This document shows, piece by piece, positions 35,901 through 48,620 of a stretch of 64,000 nt of DNA. The notes below the pieces were generated by a model. It had not been told where the DNA came from and did not search any database. It saw only the letters and a list, made by a program, of their open reading frames with translations. Made by a program: the position numbers and the translations under genes. The number at the start of each line of letters is the position of its first letter. Within the stretch, counting starts at the first letter, position 1. Source of the stretch: Richelia sp. CSU_2_1 (lineage in GTDB: Bacteria; Cyanobacteriota; Cyanobacteriia; Cyanobacteriales; Microcoleaceae); the NCBI GenBank assembly GCA_012034575.1, contig JAAUPF010000011.1, positions 1 to 64,000 on the forward strand, read 5' to 3'.

Positions 35901-38375
35901 TATAATTTATTTAATGCTCATATTCGTGTTTGGAAAGAACCAGTACAGTCAACTCTTAAGGCGTATTTGGAAGGATATCAAAGCGGACTAGAAACAGGTG
36001 ATATAGAATGGGCTAGTTATAATTGTATGCACTATTGTAAAAATTTATTTATTAGTGGCAAAGAGTTAGAATTAGTAGAAAAAGAACAAGCATCGTATCA
36101 ATCTGTCATCGTCAAAAACAATCATGAATTCGCGTTATACTATGCACAAATTTGGATGCAGGCAGCGCTAAATTTGCAGGGGAAAGCGACCGATCGTTTA
36201 AAACTGATAGGCAATGATTTTGACGAATCGCTACTAATTCCTCTGTGGAAAAGTAACAATAATTATATGTCGTTGTTTGCACTGTATCTTGTTAAAGCTA
36301 ATTTAGCTTATCTCTTTGACGATGTGACAGCGGCTCTCGATTATGCTTCGATGGCTAGAGAATATATAGGAGCATCGCTCGGATTAATCACCGTCGGAGT
36401 TTACAAATTTTACCTGTCGCTGATCCTGCTTGCTGCTTATCCGCACGTAGAAACTAGCAAGCAGCAACAATATTTATCTGATGTTAAAGAAAATCAACAA
36501 AACCTTAAAGAATGGTCGGTTCATGCTCCACAAAATTTTCACCATAAGTATCTACTCATTCAGGCTGAAAGGGCAAGAGTTCTAGGACAAAAGCTGAAAG
36601 CAGTAGATTTGTACGATCGCGCTATCTCCCTTGCTAAAGAAAACGAATACATTCAAGAAGAAGCCTTAGCTAACGAACTCGCCGCTAAATTTTATCGAGA
36701 TTGGGGAAAAGAAAAAATTGCTCAAAGCTACATGACTGAGGCGTATTACTGTTATGCTCGCTGGGGAGCAAAAGCCAAAGTTGTCGATCTAGAAACCCGC
36801 TATCCCCAACTACTCGTAACAATTTTGCAGAAACAGCAACCATCTTTTAAAACGATGGAAACGTTGATTTCTGTCGGCTCTAAAAAAATCCAATCTTCCA
36901 CCTTCAGTCATAGTAGCTTCTCAGAAGCCCTCGATCTGGCAAGCATTCTTAAAGCTTCTCAATTGTTGTCGGGTGAAATTGAGTTGGAAAAATTACTCTC
37001 AAGTTTACTTGATGTGAGCCTCAAAATTGCGGGCGCGCAGAAATGTGCGTTACTAATGCCAAAAGGATCTCGCTGGGTAATTGAAGCATTATCCCAACTA
37101 GAACAGCCAGATCTAATCTTGCAGTCGCTGCCTTTTGAGGAGGGTCAAACAGTCCCAGTTGCTCTCATTAATCGAGTTAAAAATACCCTCACCTTGGTTG
37201 CGATCGAGAATGCAGCAAACGATCTAACCCTAGCGGCTGACCCCTATATTCTGCGCCATTTACCCAAGAGTATTTTCTGTGCGCCGATTCTCGATCGAGG
37301 CAAGTTAATTGGCATTTTGTACCTAGAAAATAACCTGACGCTGGGAGCATTTACGTGCGAGCGCCTAGAAGTTTTGCGTTTATTAATGTCCCAAGCTGCC
37401 ATCTCCTTAGAGAATGCTCGGTTGTACGCCCAATTAGAAGACAGGGTGAGAGAACGCACCCAAGAATTAAACCAAAAAATCACCAATTGCAAGCAGCATT
37501 AACAGAATTGCATCGCACCCAAGCACAGATGGTGCAAACTGAAAAAATGTCGGCTTTGGGACAACTGGTAGCAGGAATTGCCCACGAAGTTAACAACCCG
37601 ATTAATTTTATTCACGGCAACCTGCATTACATTCACCAACACGCACAAGATTTATTGCACTTATTAAGCGCCTATCAATCCCACTATCCCCATCCACCTG
37701 AATCTTTGCTTGCTGAAATAGAAAATGCAGAATTTGACTTCTTGAAAGAGGATTTACCTAACATCCTGAAATCGATGAAAGTGGGTTCCGATCGAGTCCG
37801 ACAAATTGTTTTATCTTTACGTAACTTTTCGCGATTGGATGAATCAGAATACAAGGCGGTGAATCTCCACGAAGGTCTTGATAACACCTTAATGATTTTG
37901 CAGCATCGATTCAAAGCACAAGCCGAACGTTCGGCGATTGAAATCGTGAAGCAATATGGCGAACTGCCGTTAGTAGAATGCTACGCTAGAGATATTAACC
38001 AGGTGTTTATGAATTTGCTCGTGAATGCGATCGATGCCTTAGAAGAGAGCGATCGCAAATGCCGTTCTCAGGAGATTGCTACCAAACAGAATCGGATTTC
38101 AATTAGTACAGTTTTGACCGCACAAAACCAGGTGCAGATTATCATTATGATAGCGGAATCGGGATTCCCGACAATATTAGAGATCGCTTGTTCGATCCTT
38201 TTTTACTACCAAACCTGTGGGGAAAGGAACCGGATTGGGATTGGCGATCGCGCGTCAAATTATAGTAGAAAAACACGGCGGCGCGATCGAAGTCAATTCT
38301 CAATTAGGGCAAGGCACTGCTTTTACAATTCTACTTCCGATCGAGGTCGAAAAAATAAGTAAGTTCGCCTATTAA
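32946..38375 (+). CDS. HstK-like Ser/Thr kinase - AAA ATPase - GAF - histidine kinase (2), three frame breaks
   Basis: About 1810 residues when joined. Kinase domain: [18 protein letters not shown] near 127, IDFSIAS. AAA domain: GFSGIGKT near 327, [12 protein letters not shown]-like middle, GAF at ~1325-1495, ELNQKNHQLQ coiled coil, H-box [14 protein letters not shown]-box [15 protein letters not shown], and C-terminal [13 protein letters not shown]. Frame breaks lie at an A6 run (37474-37479), near 38144-38149, and at a T6 run (38199-38204). One added base at each restores the conserved DSGIGIP and FDPFFTTKP motifs and a stop at 38375. Such clean repair points to sequencing error. A second in-frame repeat-derived insertion occurs at 34663-34707. 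Closely related to the gene at 23368. Confidence 0.88.
34663..34707 (+). repeat. Repeat-derived in-frame insertion in giant kinase 2
   Basis: The DNA ACCCCCCTCAGTCTCCCCTTGCTAAGG... encodes [15 protein letters not shown], which paralogue 1 lacks (it reads FNFNEHYWECDLA there). The C-rich half and the G-rich half form imperfect arms. It resembles a common cyanobacterial intergenic repeat with CCCCCTTGCTAAGGGGG cores (from memory). Confidence 0.55.
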
Positions 38376-38556
38376 ATTCCTTTCCATTCTCCAGGGTAAA
38401 AATTAGAATATGACTTATACGGTTAATAGCAAATTCGAGTTATACCAAGTTCGGGTTAGATATCCCTGCTATGACTCGATCGACCTAGAATTTGCTGTAT
38501 ATGTAGGGAGTCAAACTTGTTTTTTAGTAATTTTTGTTAAATTTTAGGAAATAGTC

Positions 38557-41500
38557 ATGAAAAACGCTAGAGATCTCCATCATTCCTTCCCTAATTATGA
38601 ATTAACAGAAACACTTTACCAAAGTTCTAAAACCGAAGTTTATCGCGCTGTAAGATCGATCGATAAACAAGCGGTTGTCATTAAGAAACTGTTACGATCG
38701 GAATCCGCCACCTGCGACGAAATTTTGCATTTTCGCAATCAGTACGAAATCGCCAAAAATCTGCACATTCCTAGCATCGTCCGTCCTTTGTCTCTGGAAG
38801 CCTGCGGTAACAGCTATGCCTTAGTCATGGAAGATTGCGGCAGCGTTTCTTTGAGGCAGTACATTCAATCGCAATCGCTATCTATACGACAGACAATCGC
38901 GATCGCCCTGCAACTTAGCAAAACTCTGGGATACCTGCATCACAACCGCATCATTCACAAAGATATTAAGCCGAGTAATATTTTAATTCACCCCCTATCG
39001 CAGCAGATCAAACTAATTGATTTTAGCATTGCCTTGCAGTTAGATCGAGAAACAACTTCTCTCGCCGATCCCAGCCAATTAGAAGGAACTCTGGCTTATA
39101 TGTCGCCGGAACAAACGGGGCGGATGAATCGCATATTAGATTACCGTACCGATTTTTATTCCTTGGGCGTGACGCTGTACCAACTGCTAGCGAGACAGTT
39201 ACCATTTCCCGGACAAGATGCGTTGGAGTTGGTTTGCTGTCACTTATCCAAACAACCGATACCGCTGCAAGAATTGAACCCAGAAATACCGCAGCCGATC
39301 GCGCAAATTACTGCTAAATTGATGGCAAAAAACGCCGAAGAGCGCTATCAAAGCGCGGCGGGATTGCAAGCAGATTTGCAGCATTGTTTGGCAGAAATTA
39401 AAACTACAGGAACAGTTCGAGATTTTGAAATTGGCAAGCTCGATCGCGTTTCCCAACTCAACATCCCGCAAAAATTGTACGGGCGAGAAACCCAAATCCA
39501 GCAATTACTGGCAGCCTTCTATCGAGCCAGTAAAGGCAAAGGCGAATTGGTGGTGATTTCTGGCTATTCAGGTATCGGTAAAACCGCCTTAGTGCGGGAA
39601 TTATTTAAGCCACTAACGCAGCAGCGCGCCTATTTTGTTGCAGGCAAATTCGACCAATTCAAGCGAGATATTCCCTATGCTAGCTTATCAGAAGCTTATC
39701 GGGGTTTGATCCGGCAAATCTTGACAGAAGGAGACGATCGCATTGCCGCGTGGCGCGATCGGTTTCAAGCTGCTGTCGGTGAAAACGGACAATTAGTAAT
39801 TGATGTGATTCCCGAATTAGAATTGCTAATCGGCAAGCAGCCGCCCGTACCAGACTTAAATGGAACAGCAGCAGAAAATCGCTTTTTTCAAACGATGGTG
39901 CAATTCGTGTTTGCTTCTTTCAGCCCGGAATGCCCGCAAATTTCCTTTATGGATGACGTGCAATGGGCGGATTTAACGACGATTCTCAGCTTGCGATCGA
40001 TTTTGAATTTACCGGAACATCAAAATCGCCTGTTGGTAGTTGCTTACCGGGATAATGAAGTAGATGCCAGCCATCCTTTGATGCAGGTTTTTGCGCAATT
40101 GCAAGCCGACGGCATTGCGGTAACGCAAATTACTTTAGAACCGCTTTCTGTGGAAGATGCGACACAATTTTTAATGGATGCGTTGAATGCCGATCTGTTA
40201 AATATAGCAGCGGAAGTGGTGCAGCCTTTGGCTCAGTTACTGTACGACAAAACGCAAGGAAATCCTTTCTTTCTGACGCAATTATTAAAATCTCTGCATT
40301 CAGAAGGCTCGATCTGGTTTGATTTTGAGTCGAATATTTGGCAGTGGGATATTGACAAAATTCAACAGCAAAATATTACCGACAATGTGGTAGAATTAAC
40401 GATCGGCAAACTGCAAAAATTGCCGCCTGAAACGCAAACGCAATTGCAACTTGCAGCCTGCATCGGGAATCAATTCGATTTGCAAACACTAGCAACTGTC
40501 AGCCAGCAATCGGCTTTTCAAACAATGCGATCGCTCTGGGATGCCCTACAGCAAGGATTTATCGCAGCCCTCGATCGCAATTACCGCGCTTTTTAGGAGA
40601 TAGCGAAATTGCTATCTCCAAAATTCAAAATTCACAATTCAAGTTTTTGCACGATCGGGTGCAGCAAGCCGCTTACGCTTTAATTTCTGAAGATCGCAAA
40701 CAAAAAACGCATTTAGCGATCGGGCAATTATTGTGGCAAAACCTGACACCAGAAGAATTAGAATCCTGCATTTTTGAAGTCGTCAACCACTTAAATGCTG
40801 GCATCAATTTAGTGAAAAACCTAGAAGAACGCCTAAAACTTGCCCGACTAAATCTCAGTGCGGGATGCAAAGCTCAAACAGTCGTTGCCTGGGATACGGC
40901 TTTGAAATATTATCAAATAGGGCTAGATTTATTGCCTGCAGATAGTTGGCGATCGCACTATTCCTTAACTCTAGCACTGCAGGAAGCGATCGCCCAAGCA
41001 GGCTATCTCACTGGTAATTTTGACCTAGCAACATCCGCGATCGCAACCGTGCTAGAAAAAGCAACAAAACTGTTAGATCGTGCCAAAGTTTACGAACTCA
41101 GAATCCAGATTTATCTTGCCAAAAATCAAGCTTGGGAAGCCGTCGCCGCTACCTGCGAAGCCATGACAGAATTTGGTGTTAGTATTCCCGCCCAGCCCGC
41201 CCCAACCGATATCGATCGAGCCTTGCAAGAAGTCTGCACGCTGCTAGCAGATAAAACGCCAGCAGACTTACTCGATTTGCCCCAAATGACAGATGCTATT
41301 CAGTTAGCAATTCTACGCATCGCTGCTGCGGGAATACCTGCTGCTTATCTCTCAGGTTCGCCCGCGTTTCCGTTATTAGTCCTCGCCAGCGTTAAAGTTT
41401 CTGCCAATTATGGCAATACAATTCTATCGCCAGGGGCCTATGCAGTCTATGGTATTTTTCTCAGCGGTCACTTGAATGATGTCGCCAACGCCTATCAGTT

Positions 41501-44500
41501 TGGACAGTTAGCATTAACACTCACCGAACGGTTAAACGCGCGGGAAACTCAACCCAGAACCTGTTTTGTGGTGGGGATATTCCTGACTCATATTAAAACG
41601 CATTTACAAGCAGCATTGCCCTTACTCCTGCAAGCTTACCAGTACGGTAGAGAAGTAGGATCGGCTGTTGATTCCGCTTATGGAGCATCAGAATATTGCG
41701 GGATTGCCTTCTCTCTCGGTCGCGAGATTTCCTTGCTGATTGCTGAGGCAAAAGCTTACAGTCAAGCACTATTACCCCTCCGGCAATTTGCTTCAACTAA
41801 TATGTGTCAAATGACCGAGCAAGTCGCCTTAAATTTGGCCGATCGCAGTCAAGAACCGACGGTTTTATCAGGCGATGCTTTTAATGAAGCAGAATCTCTA
41901 CCGCTGTTAGAACAAGGGGGAGATTTTAACAATCTTTACTGGTACTGTGCCTTTAAATTAATTCTATGTACCGTGTTTGGAGAATTCACTGAGGCGATCG
42001 AACGCGCGGAGCAAGCCCAACTTTATCTCCCAGGAGTTCGAGGTAAAGCAATCGTACCGACAGTTCAATTCTACGAATCACTGGCAATTTTGGCATCGCG
42101 ATCGCCCGATGCAAAAACACCCCAAGCGTTAATCGATCGGGTTGTTGAGAATCAAGCACAATTGCAATTTTATGCAACTCATTCTCCCATGAATTTCCAG
42201 CATAAATACGACTCGATCGAAGCAGAACGATCGCGCCTGTCCGGTAAAACTTACGAAGCAATGGAACTGTACGATCGCGCGATTGCAGGGGCGATCGCTA
42301 ACAATTACATTCAAGAAGCTGCCTTAGCAAACGAACGCGCTGCCGAATTTTACTTCGGTTTGTGCAAACCAAAAATTGCCCAAGCTTACCTCAAAGAAGC
42401 TTATTTACAATACCGACAATGGGGAGCAATTGCTAAAGTTAAGCAACTAGAAAATCTTTATCCAGAGTGGTTGGATTCTCCTGAAAAAAATGCAGATTTC
42501 AAACGATATAATTCAACGTCACCAGACTCGACTATCAGCAAAAGCAGTAGCAGCACGGGTGGTGAATTTCTCGATTTAGCTGCGGTGATTAAAGCAACCG
42601 AAGCAATTTCTAGCGAACTCGTATTTGATAAGTTGCTCGATCGCCTGTTGCAAATTCTGTTAGAAAATGCCGGAGCGCAAACAGGTTGTATTGTTTTAAA
42701 TAGAGAAGGCAAACTGTTTGTTGAAGTTGCAAATCCTGTCCCGGATATTTCAGGGGCGATCGCCCTCACCGAAAGTAAAAATGTTCCCGTGACAGTGTTG
42801 CAATATATTGCCCGCACCCAAGAATCTTTAGTCATCGCCAACGCTACCGCCGACGAGATTTGCGCCACCGATCCTTACGTCTTAAAACACCGTCCTAAAT
42901 CCATACTTTGCAGTCCGATCGTCCGTCAAGGCAAGTTTATCGGGTTAGTATATTTAGAAAATAACCTGGTGGCGGCAGCATTTACCAGCGAGCGGTTAGA
43001 AGTAGTAAAAATTTTAATGGGACAAGCCGCGATCGCCCTAGAAAATACTCGCCTTTATCAAACACTCCAACAAAGTGAGATTAAATTTCGAGCCTTTGTT
43101 GAAAATGTCAACGACTTAATTTATTCAGTCAATAAAGATGCAATATTTACCTATCTTTCTCCACAGTTTAAGGATATGTGGGGCTACGAAGTTGCAGACT
43201 ATTTAGATCGATCTTTTGTACCGCTAGTTCATCCTGAGGATTTACCGAAAGTTATCGCTTCCAATCAAAAGCTGTTAGAAACTGGAGAGAAACAAGCAGG
43301 ACTTGAATTTCGCACTCAGCATCGAGATGGATCGTGGTTTTGGATTACTTGCAACAACTCGCCGATTAAAGACGCGCGGGGACAAATCGTCGGTTTTCGC
43401 GGAATTGCACGGGATATTAGCGATCGCAAAGCAGCAGAAATTAAGTTACGAGATCGCGAATTATTCCTGCGCAGTACCTACGAAGGAGTCAGTCAGGGAA
43501 TCTGCGTTGTTGAAGTCACTCCCTCCCGCGATTTTCGCTTTGTCGGTTGGAATCCATTACTTGAAAAACTCACGGGAATTCCCAGTACGGATATTGTCGG
43601 TAAAAATCCCGAAGAATTATTGGGTGCTAGCTATGGTGCGACAATCAGGCAAAACTACGAACGCTGTTTGGAGGCAGAAACGACAATTTCCTATGAAGAA
43701 TTTCTGCCATTTCAAGGAAAAGATATCTGGTGGCTGACAACATTAAATCCAATCAAAAATGAGATGGGTTGTATTTACAGAATTATTATTACCACGATCG
43801 AAATTAGCGATCGCAAAGCTGCTGAAGCTCAAATTCAACAGAAAAACCAAGAATTAGAACAAGCCTTCACTCAACTCCAACACAGTCAAGCACAAGTCGT
43901 ACAATCGGAAAAAATGTCAGCCTTGGGTAATTTAGTTGCCGGAGTAGCCCACGAAATCAACAATCCGATCGGCTTTCTCAACGGCAGTATTAACAATGCT
44001 AAAGAACAGGTTGAAGACTTACTCGCACATCTCGAACTTTACCAGCAACATTATCCCAATCCTGTGTTGCAAATTCAAGAGCACGAAGCAGATATCGATC
44101 TAGAATTTACGATCGAAGATTTGCCAAAATTACTCAATGCCATGACAAAAGCGAGCGATCGCATTAAAGGCATTAGCAAAAGCCTCCGCACCTTCTCTCG
44201 GGCCGACACCGAATACAAAGTTAGCGCTGACTTGCACGACGGAATTGATAGCACTCTGTTAATTCTGAAATACCGCCTGAAAGCCAACCAATATCGCCCC
44301 GCGATCGAAGTTATTCAAGAATACGGCGATCTACCTCAAATCGAATGCTTCCCCGGTCAATTAAACCAAGTATTTATGAATATCTTAGCCAATGCGATCG
44401 ATATGTTTGATGAGATGACTCAAACTTTAAGTTTTGCCGAAATCAAGGCCAATCCCCAACAAATTACGATCGGCACGGAAGTTATTGCCGATCGAGTTGA

Positions 44501-44717
44501 GATTCGGATTCGAGATAATGGAAAAGGCATGACTGAAGCTGTGCAAGCCAAAATCTTCGACCATTTATTTACTACAAAACCTGTAGGCAAAGGTACGGGT
44601 TTGGGATTGGCGATCGCCCGTCAAATTGTTGTCGAGAAACATGGCGGGGCGATCGATGTCAATTCTGTATTGGGTCAAGGCACAACTTTTACAATTCAAA
44701 TGCCGATCGCAGCTTAG
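38557..44717 (+). CDS. HstK-like Ser/Thr kinase - AAA ATPase - GAF - PAS-PAS - histidine kinase (3), one frame break
   Basis: About 2053 residues when joined. Kinase domain with HKDIKPSNIL near 134 and IDFSIAL; AAA domain with GYSGIGKT near 336 and a FMDDVQWAD Walker B; TPR-like region; GAF (~42560-43050); two PAS domains (first with YLSPQFKDMWGYE and HRDGSWFWITCN, second beginning near 43480); H-box AGVAHEINNPIGF; N-box [34 protein letters not shown]. The frame breaks at a T5 run (40590-40594), where one more T restores AFLGDSEIA and leads into [12 protein letters not shown]. It differs from its two neighbours by the added PAS pair. The PAS domains suggest a second sensory input. Confidence 0.9.
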
Positions 44718-45181
44718 CCAGCAACTATAATAGCAGAAGTAGCGCGATCGAGACATTGACAAATATCATAGCATTTGCGAAAACCCATGCAACACTACCA
44801 AAAGTTAGTTGATTGTTTGAAATAAATCCTGTTACGATCGAATTTAACTCAACGAGCTGCCATTTGTAGCAGAATTTCAGTGTGAAATCTGAGCCCAATT
44901 CACCAACGCCAGCAATGATAATGGTTTGATATGGTATGTGAGATATTTGTCTGTTAGGTCTGTAACTATAGCAATCTTTGCAGGAGTCGTAAATTTTTTA
45001 CCCCACCCCAACCCTCCCCGAACTCAAGGTCCGGGAGTAAGAAATTCACAAATTTTGATTGAGGATTGCTATAGAAGTTATCGAGTAAACGAGATGTACT
45101 TGTTCAAACGATCGCCGATTACCGATTACCAATTACCGAAATATCTTTGCAGAAATTCAGTTTGAATTCCCAACCTCTTAA
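44718..45181. other. Spacer of ~464 bases
   Basis: Mostly AT-rich. At 44998-45040 there is a GC-rich dispersed-repeat-like block (CCCCACCCCAACCCTCCCCG ... GGTCCGGGAG). Near 45115-45135 there are ATTACCA heptamers. A promoter for the triple-GAF kinase is expected here but no element is clear. No convincing gene. Confidence 0.55.
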
Positions 45182-47890
45182 ATGATGATGTCTAACTTAC
45201 CTCTACCCAACAAACAATTTAATGCACTGCAACAAGCTGCCTACCAACTGGCATCCTGTACCGACCAAATTTTCCAGCAAATCGAGCAGCAACAAACCTT
45301 AACCAGCATCATTGACAAAATTCGCTCGTCTCTAGATTTAGACACCATCCTCAACACGACAGCAACAGAAATTCGGCAATTGCTCAATGCCGATCGAGTC
45401 GGCGTATTCCGCTTTACCCCCGGTAGCGGTTGGGATGAAGGGGAGTTTGTAGCAGAAGATGTGGCAGCAGAATATCCTTCAGCCTTGGCAGCTAAAGTAT
45501 ACGACCATTGTTTTGGTTCCCAATTTGCCGATCGTTACATTCAAGGGCGAGTGCAAGCAGTTGCCGATATCTACGATGCACAATTGAGCGATTGTCATAT
45601 TAAAATTCTCGAACAATTTCAGATTCGCGCCAATCTGATCGTGCCCGTTCTCAAGGGGGAGGATTTGTGGGGCTTGCTGTGCATCCATCAGTGCAGCAAC
45701 CCGCGACGCTGGCAACTCTCAGAAATTGAATTTATCAAAAAAATTGCCGCTTATTTCGCGGTGGCATTGCAACAAGCCGAACATTTAGAACAAATCAAAT
45801 ATCAAGCAACCTTGTTGGCTCAAACCCAGGCGCAAGAGAAAGCTTTAATGCGTCAAAAAGCCTTGGTCAAAATTACGAATCGGATCAGACAATCGCTGGA
45901 TTGGGAAGCAATTTGTCAAACAGCAACCGAAGAAGTGCACCAGTTACTAGAAGCCGATCGCGTCACCATCTACCGCTTCAATCCAGACTGGAGTGGGGAA
46001 TTTATCTTTGAGTCGGTTTCTCTTGGCTGGCAGCCTTTGGTAGCCTTTATCCCAAACGTTGCAGATACGCACCTGATGGAAACGAAAGGCGGGCGCTACG
46101 CCAGAAATGAAACCTTCGCCGTCTCGGATATTTACCAAGCCGGACACTCGGATTGCCACATAGCTTTGCTCGAAGAATTTCAAGCCAAAGCCTACGCCAT
46201 CGCCCCAATTTTTCAAGACGATCGTTTGTGGGGATTGCTGGCAGCTTTTCAAAATTCTGCCCCCCGCAACTGGCAAGCTGATGAAATCGAATTGCTGGCG
46301 CAAATTGGCGAACAACTTGGAATTGCCCTGCAACAAGCCAAAGAACAAAAACGAGCGATCGAGCGCCAACAATCCCTGGTCAAAATAGTCAGTAAAATTC
46401 GTCACTCCCTCGATCTGGCCGACATTTGTCAAACTGCCACCGATGAAGTGCGTCAGTTGCTAGAAGTCGATCGCGTCACCATCTATCGCTTCAATCCAGA
46501 CTGGAGTGGAAATTTTCTGTTTGAGTCCTTAGCAGGTGGATGGAAACCCTTAGTTGGATCTTTTTCAAGCATTGAAGATACCTACTTAATGGAAACTAAA
46601 GGCGGGCGCTACGCGGCGAATGAAACTTTTGCCGTCTCAGATATCTATCAAGTCGGACACTCCGATTGTCATATAGCTTTGCTCGAAGAATTTCAAGCCA
46701 AAGCCTATGCAGTGGCCCCAATTTTTGACGGCGATCGCCTGTGGGGACTGCTAACTGCCTTCCAAAATACTGCACCTCGGAACTGGAATACTGATGAAAT
46801 CCAGCTATTGGCTCAAATTGGCGAACAACTGGGGATCGCTCTCAAACAATCAGAATCCCTGCGCCAAATTGAAGCTCGATCTTCAGAACTGAAGCAAGCG
46901 CTAAAACAATTGCAGCAGTCTCAAATCGAGCTAATTCAACAAGAAAAAATGGCAGCTTTAGGGCAACTGATTGCGGGAGTGGCTCATGAAATCAATAATC
47001 CCTTGGGCGCGATCAAAGCTGCAGCCAGCAACACTCAAAAGGCACTGCAAGAAGCTCTCGACGAATTCCCCGAATTGCAGCAGCGTTTGAGCACTCAAGA
47101 ACAAACAATCTTTTTTCAGTTAGTCAATCGGGCGATCTGCAGCCAACCGTTGGTTGTTTCTCAAGAAAACCGCGCCCTCAAACGCCAAATTACCGCTTGC
47201 CTTCAAGAGCGCGACATTCAAGATGCCAGAAATATTGCTGATGTCTTGATGGACATGGGCATCTGTGAAGATTTTGACTTTTTGCTGCCCCTGTTAAAGG
47301 GCGAACACAGTCAATGGGTTTTGCATTTTGCGTACAACCTAAGTTGTACCTTTCTGAACAATCAGATGATTCTGCGGGCAGTCGATCGCTCCTCCAAAAT
47401 TGTGTTTGCCCTCAAAAGCTATGCTCGCGTCGAGCAAAGTGAAGTCAAGCAGTTAATCAAAGTAACTGACGGGCTAGAGACTACCATCGAAATCTATTAC
47501 AATCAAATCAAACGCAACATCGATTTAATCCGAGATTATCAAGATATTCCCGCTATTTTTGCCTACCCCGACGAACTCATTCAGATCTGGACAAATTTGA
47601 TTCACAACGCTATCCAGGCAATGGAATCAGGGGGGACGCTGACGGTTGCAGTCCGCCCGCAGGACAATGGCATTGAGGTGAGCATTACTGACAGCGGACC
47701 CGGTATTTCGATCGAAATACAGTCAAAAATCTTTGATGCTTTTTTCACCACTAAACCTGTGGGTAAGGGCAGCGGCTTGGGGTTAAGCATTTGTCAGAAA
47801 ATCGTTGACAAACACGAGGGACGCATACAAGTAGATAGTCGGCCAGGACATACTCAATTCCGTGTTTGGTTGCCTGCAGAATCAGTGTAA
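45182..47890 (+). CDS. Triple-GAF (phytochrome/CBCR-like) sensor histidine kinase
   Basis: 902 residues, soluble. GAF1 (~46-203) has the cyanobacteriochrome-like blocks DRVGVFRF, VYDHCFG, ADIYDAQLSDCHI and FQIRANLIVPVL. GAF2 (~229-390) and GAF3 (~396-560) are near duplicates of each other (ETKGGRYA, ETFAVSDIYQ, GHSDCHIALLEEFQAKAYA). Each GAF carries a Cys-His pair (C138, C325, C496) where bilin-binding Cys-His occurs in CBCRs. Then comes an H-box, AGVAHEINNPLGA near 600. A ~150-residue helical insert follows, with FALKSYARV before the ATPase part (LIHNAIQAM, ITDSGPGI, KGSGLGLSICQ). Light sensing is plausible but bilin binding is not proven. It heads a set with two receiver genes. Confidence 0.88.
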   Translation: MMMSNLPLPNKQFNALQQAAYQLASCTDQIFQQIEQQQTLTSIIDKIRSSLDLDTILNTTATEIRQLLNADRVGVFRFTPGSGWDEGEFVAEDVAAEYPSALAAKVYDHCFGSQFADRYIQGRVQAVADIYDAQLSDCHIKILEQFQIRANLIVPVLKGEDLWGLLCIHQCSNPRRWQLSEIEFIKKIAAYFAVALQQAEHLEQIKYQATLLAQTQAQEKALMRQKALVKITNRIRQSLDWEAICQTATEEVHQLLEADRVTIYRFNPDWSGEFIFESVSLGWQPLVAFIPNVADTHLMETKGGRYARNETFAVSDIYQAGHSDCHIALLEEFQAKAYAIAPIFQDDRLWGLLAAFQNSAPRNWQADEIELLAQIGEQLGIALQQAKEQKRAIERQQSLVKIVSKIRHSLDLADICQTATDEVRQLLEVDRVTIYRFNPDWSGNFLFESLAGGWKPLVGSFSSIEDTYLMETKGGRYAANETFAVSDIYQVGHSDCHIALLEEFQAKAYAVAPIFDGDRLWGLLTAFQNTAPRNWNTDEIQLLAQIGEQLGIALKQSESLRQIEARSSELKQALKQLQQSQIELIQQEKMAALGQLIAGVAHEINNPLGAIKAAASNTQKALQEALDEFPELQQRLSTQEQTIFFQLVNRAICSQPLVVSQENRALKRQITACLQERDIQDARNIADVLMDMGICEDFDFLLPLLKGEHSQWVLHFAYNLSCTFLNNQMILRAVDRSSKIVFALKSYARVEQSEVKQLIKVTDGLETTIEIYYNQIKRNIDLIRDYQDIPAIFAYPDELIQIWTNLIHNAIQAMESGGTLTVAVRPQDNGIEVSITDSGPGISIEIQSKIFDAFFTTKPVGKGSGLGLSICQKIVDKHEGRIQVDSRPGHTQFRVWLPAESV

Positions 47891-48059
47891 ACAAGGAGAG
47901 CAGAAAGACGAACAACATATTACCAATTACCGACCCCCGTGGTGTACCTCATATTACTGAGAAAGGCTATATATGATGAGTATGCTATATTTGGATTTGA
48001 CCCGGATGTCTGGGATAGACTGACTTAAAAGTATCAGAAAAGGATCGGGGAATTTAACC

Positions 48060-48454
48060 ATGTCTCAAGCAGCTATTCTCTGTGTAGACGATGAAGCTCC
48101 TATTTTGAAGGTGCTTAAGGAACAATTGAAACGTTGTTTCGGCAATCAATATATCTATGAATTAGCCCAAAGTGCTGAAGAAGCCTGGATGCGATCGATG
48201 AATTAGAAGCAGAGGGAATCCAAATTCTGACGATTGTCTCTGATTGGTTGATGCCCAATGTTAAAGGCGATGAATTTTTAGCTGAAGTTCACCGCCGATT
48301 TCCCCATGTGGTGACTGTGATGCTCACCGGACAGGCCGACGAATCAGCGATCGAGCGTGCTAAAAAAGAAGCCAATCTTTATGCTTGCATCTACAAACCT
48401 TGGGCCGAGGAAGACTTACATCAAGTTATTCGTACAGCACTCAGTCAATTTTAG
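48060..48454 (+). CDS. CheY-like response regulator, one frame break
   Basis: About 131 residues when repaired. It begins [19 protein letters not shown] (acidic pair intact), breaks at GAAGCCTGGAT (48180-48190), and continues after one added T as [13 protein letters not shown], then [14 protein letters not shown] with the phospho-acceptor Asp, VMLTGQAD and YKPWAEEDL with the conserved Lys. It is a single receiver without an output domain. It lies 170 bases after the triple-GAF kinase and before the GGDEF receiver protein, so it is probably a relay partner for that kinase. The receiver is related to that of the next gene (LTGQAD, KPW). Confidence 0.85.
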
Positions 48455-48620
48455 ATTTTAGATTTTAGATTTTAGATTTTAGATTGTTCGATCGAGGGAT
48501 TGGGAGATGGAGAGAATTACCAATTACCAACTATCAACTATCAACTATCAACTGTCAACTGTCAACTGTCAACTATCAACTGTCAACTGTCAACTGTCAA
48601 CTGTCAACTGTAAATAGAAG
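48455..48620. repeat. Tandem TTTAGATT and CAACTGT repeat runs
   Basis: Four TTTTAGAT octamers follow the stop of the receiver gene directly, then a unique 45-base part, then about ten CAACTGTC/CAACTATC heptamers (48535-48611) that end ten bases before the next ATG. These replace any normal ribosome site for that gene. Confidence 0.9.

Noticed and set aside
48535-48611. Possible CRISPR array in the regular CAACTGT repeats
   Set aside because: Units are seven bases with no spacers; these are simple tandem heptamers, as at other sites in the window.
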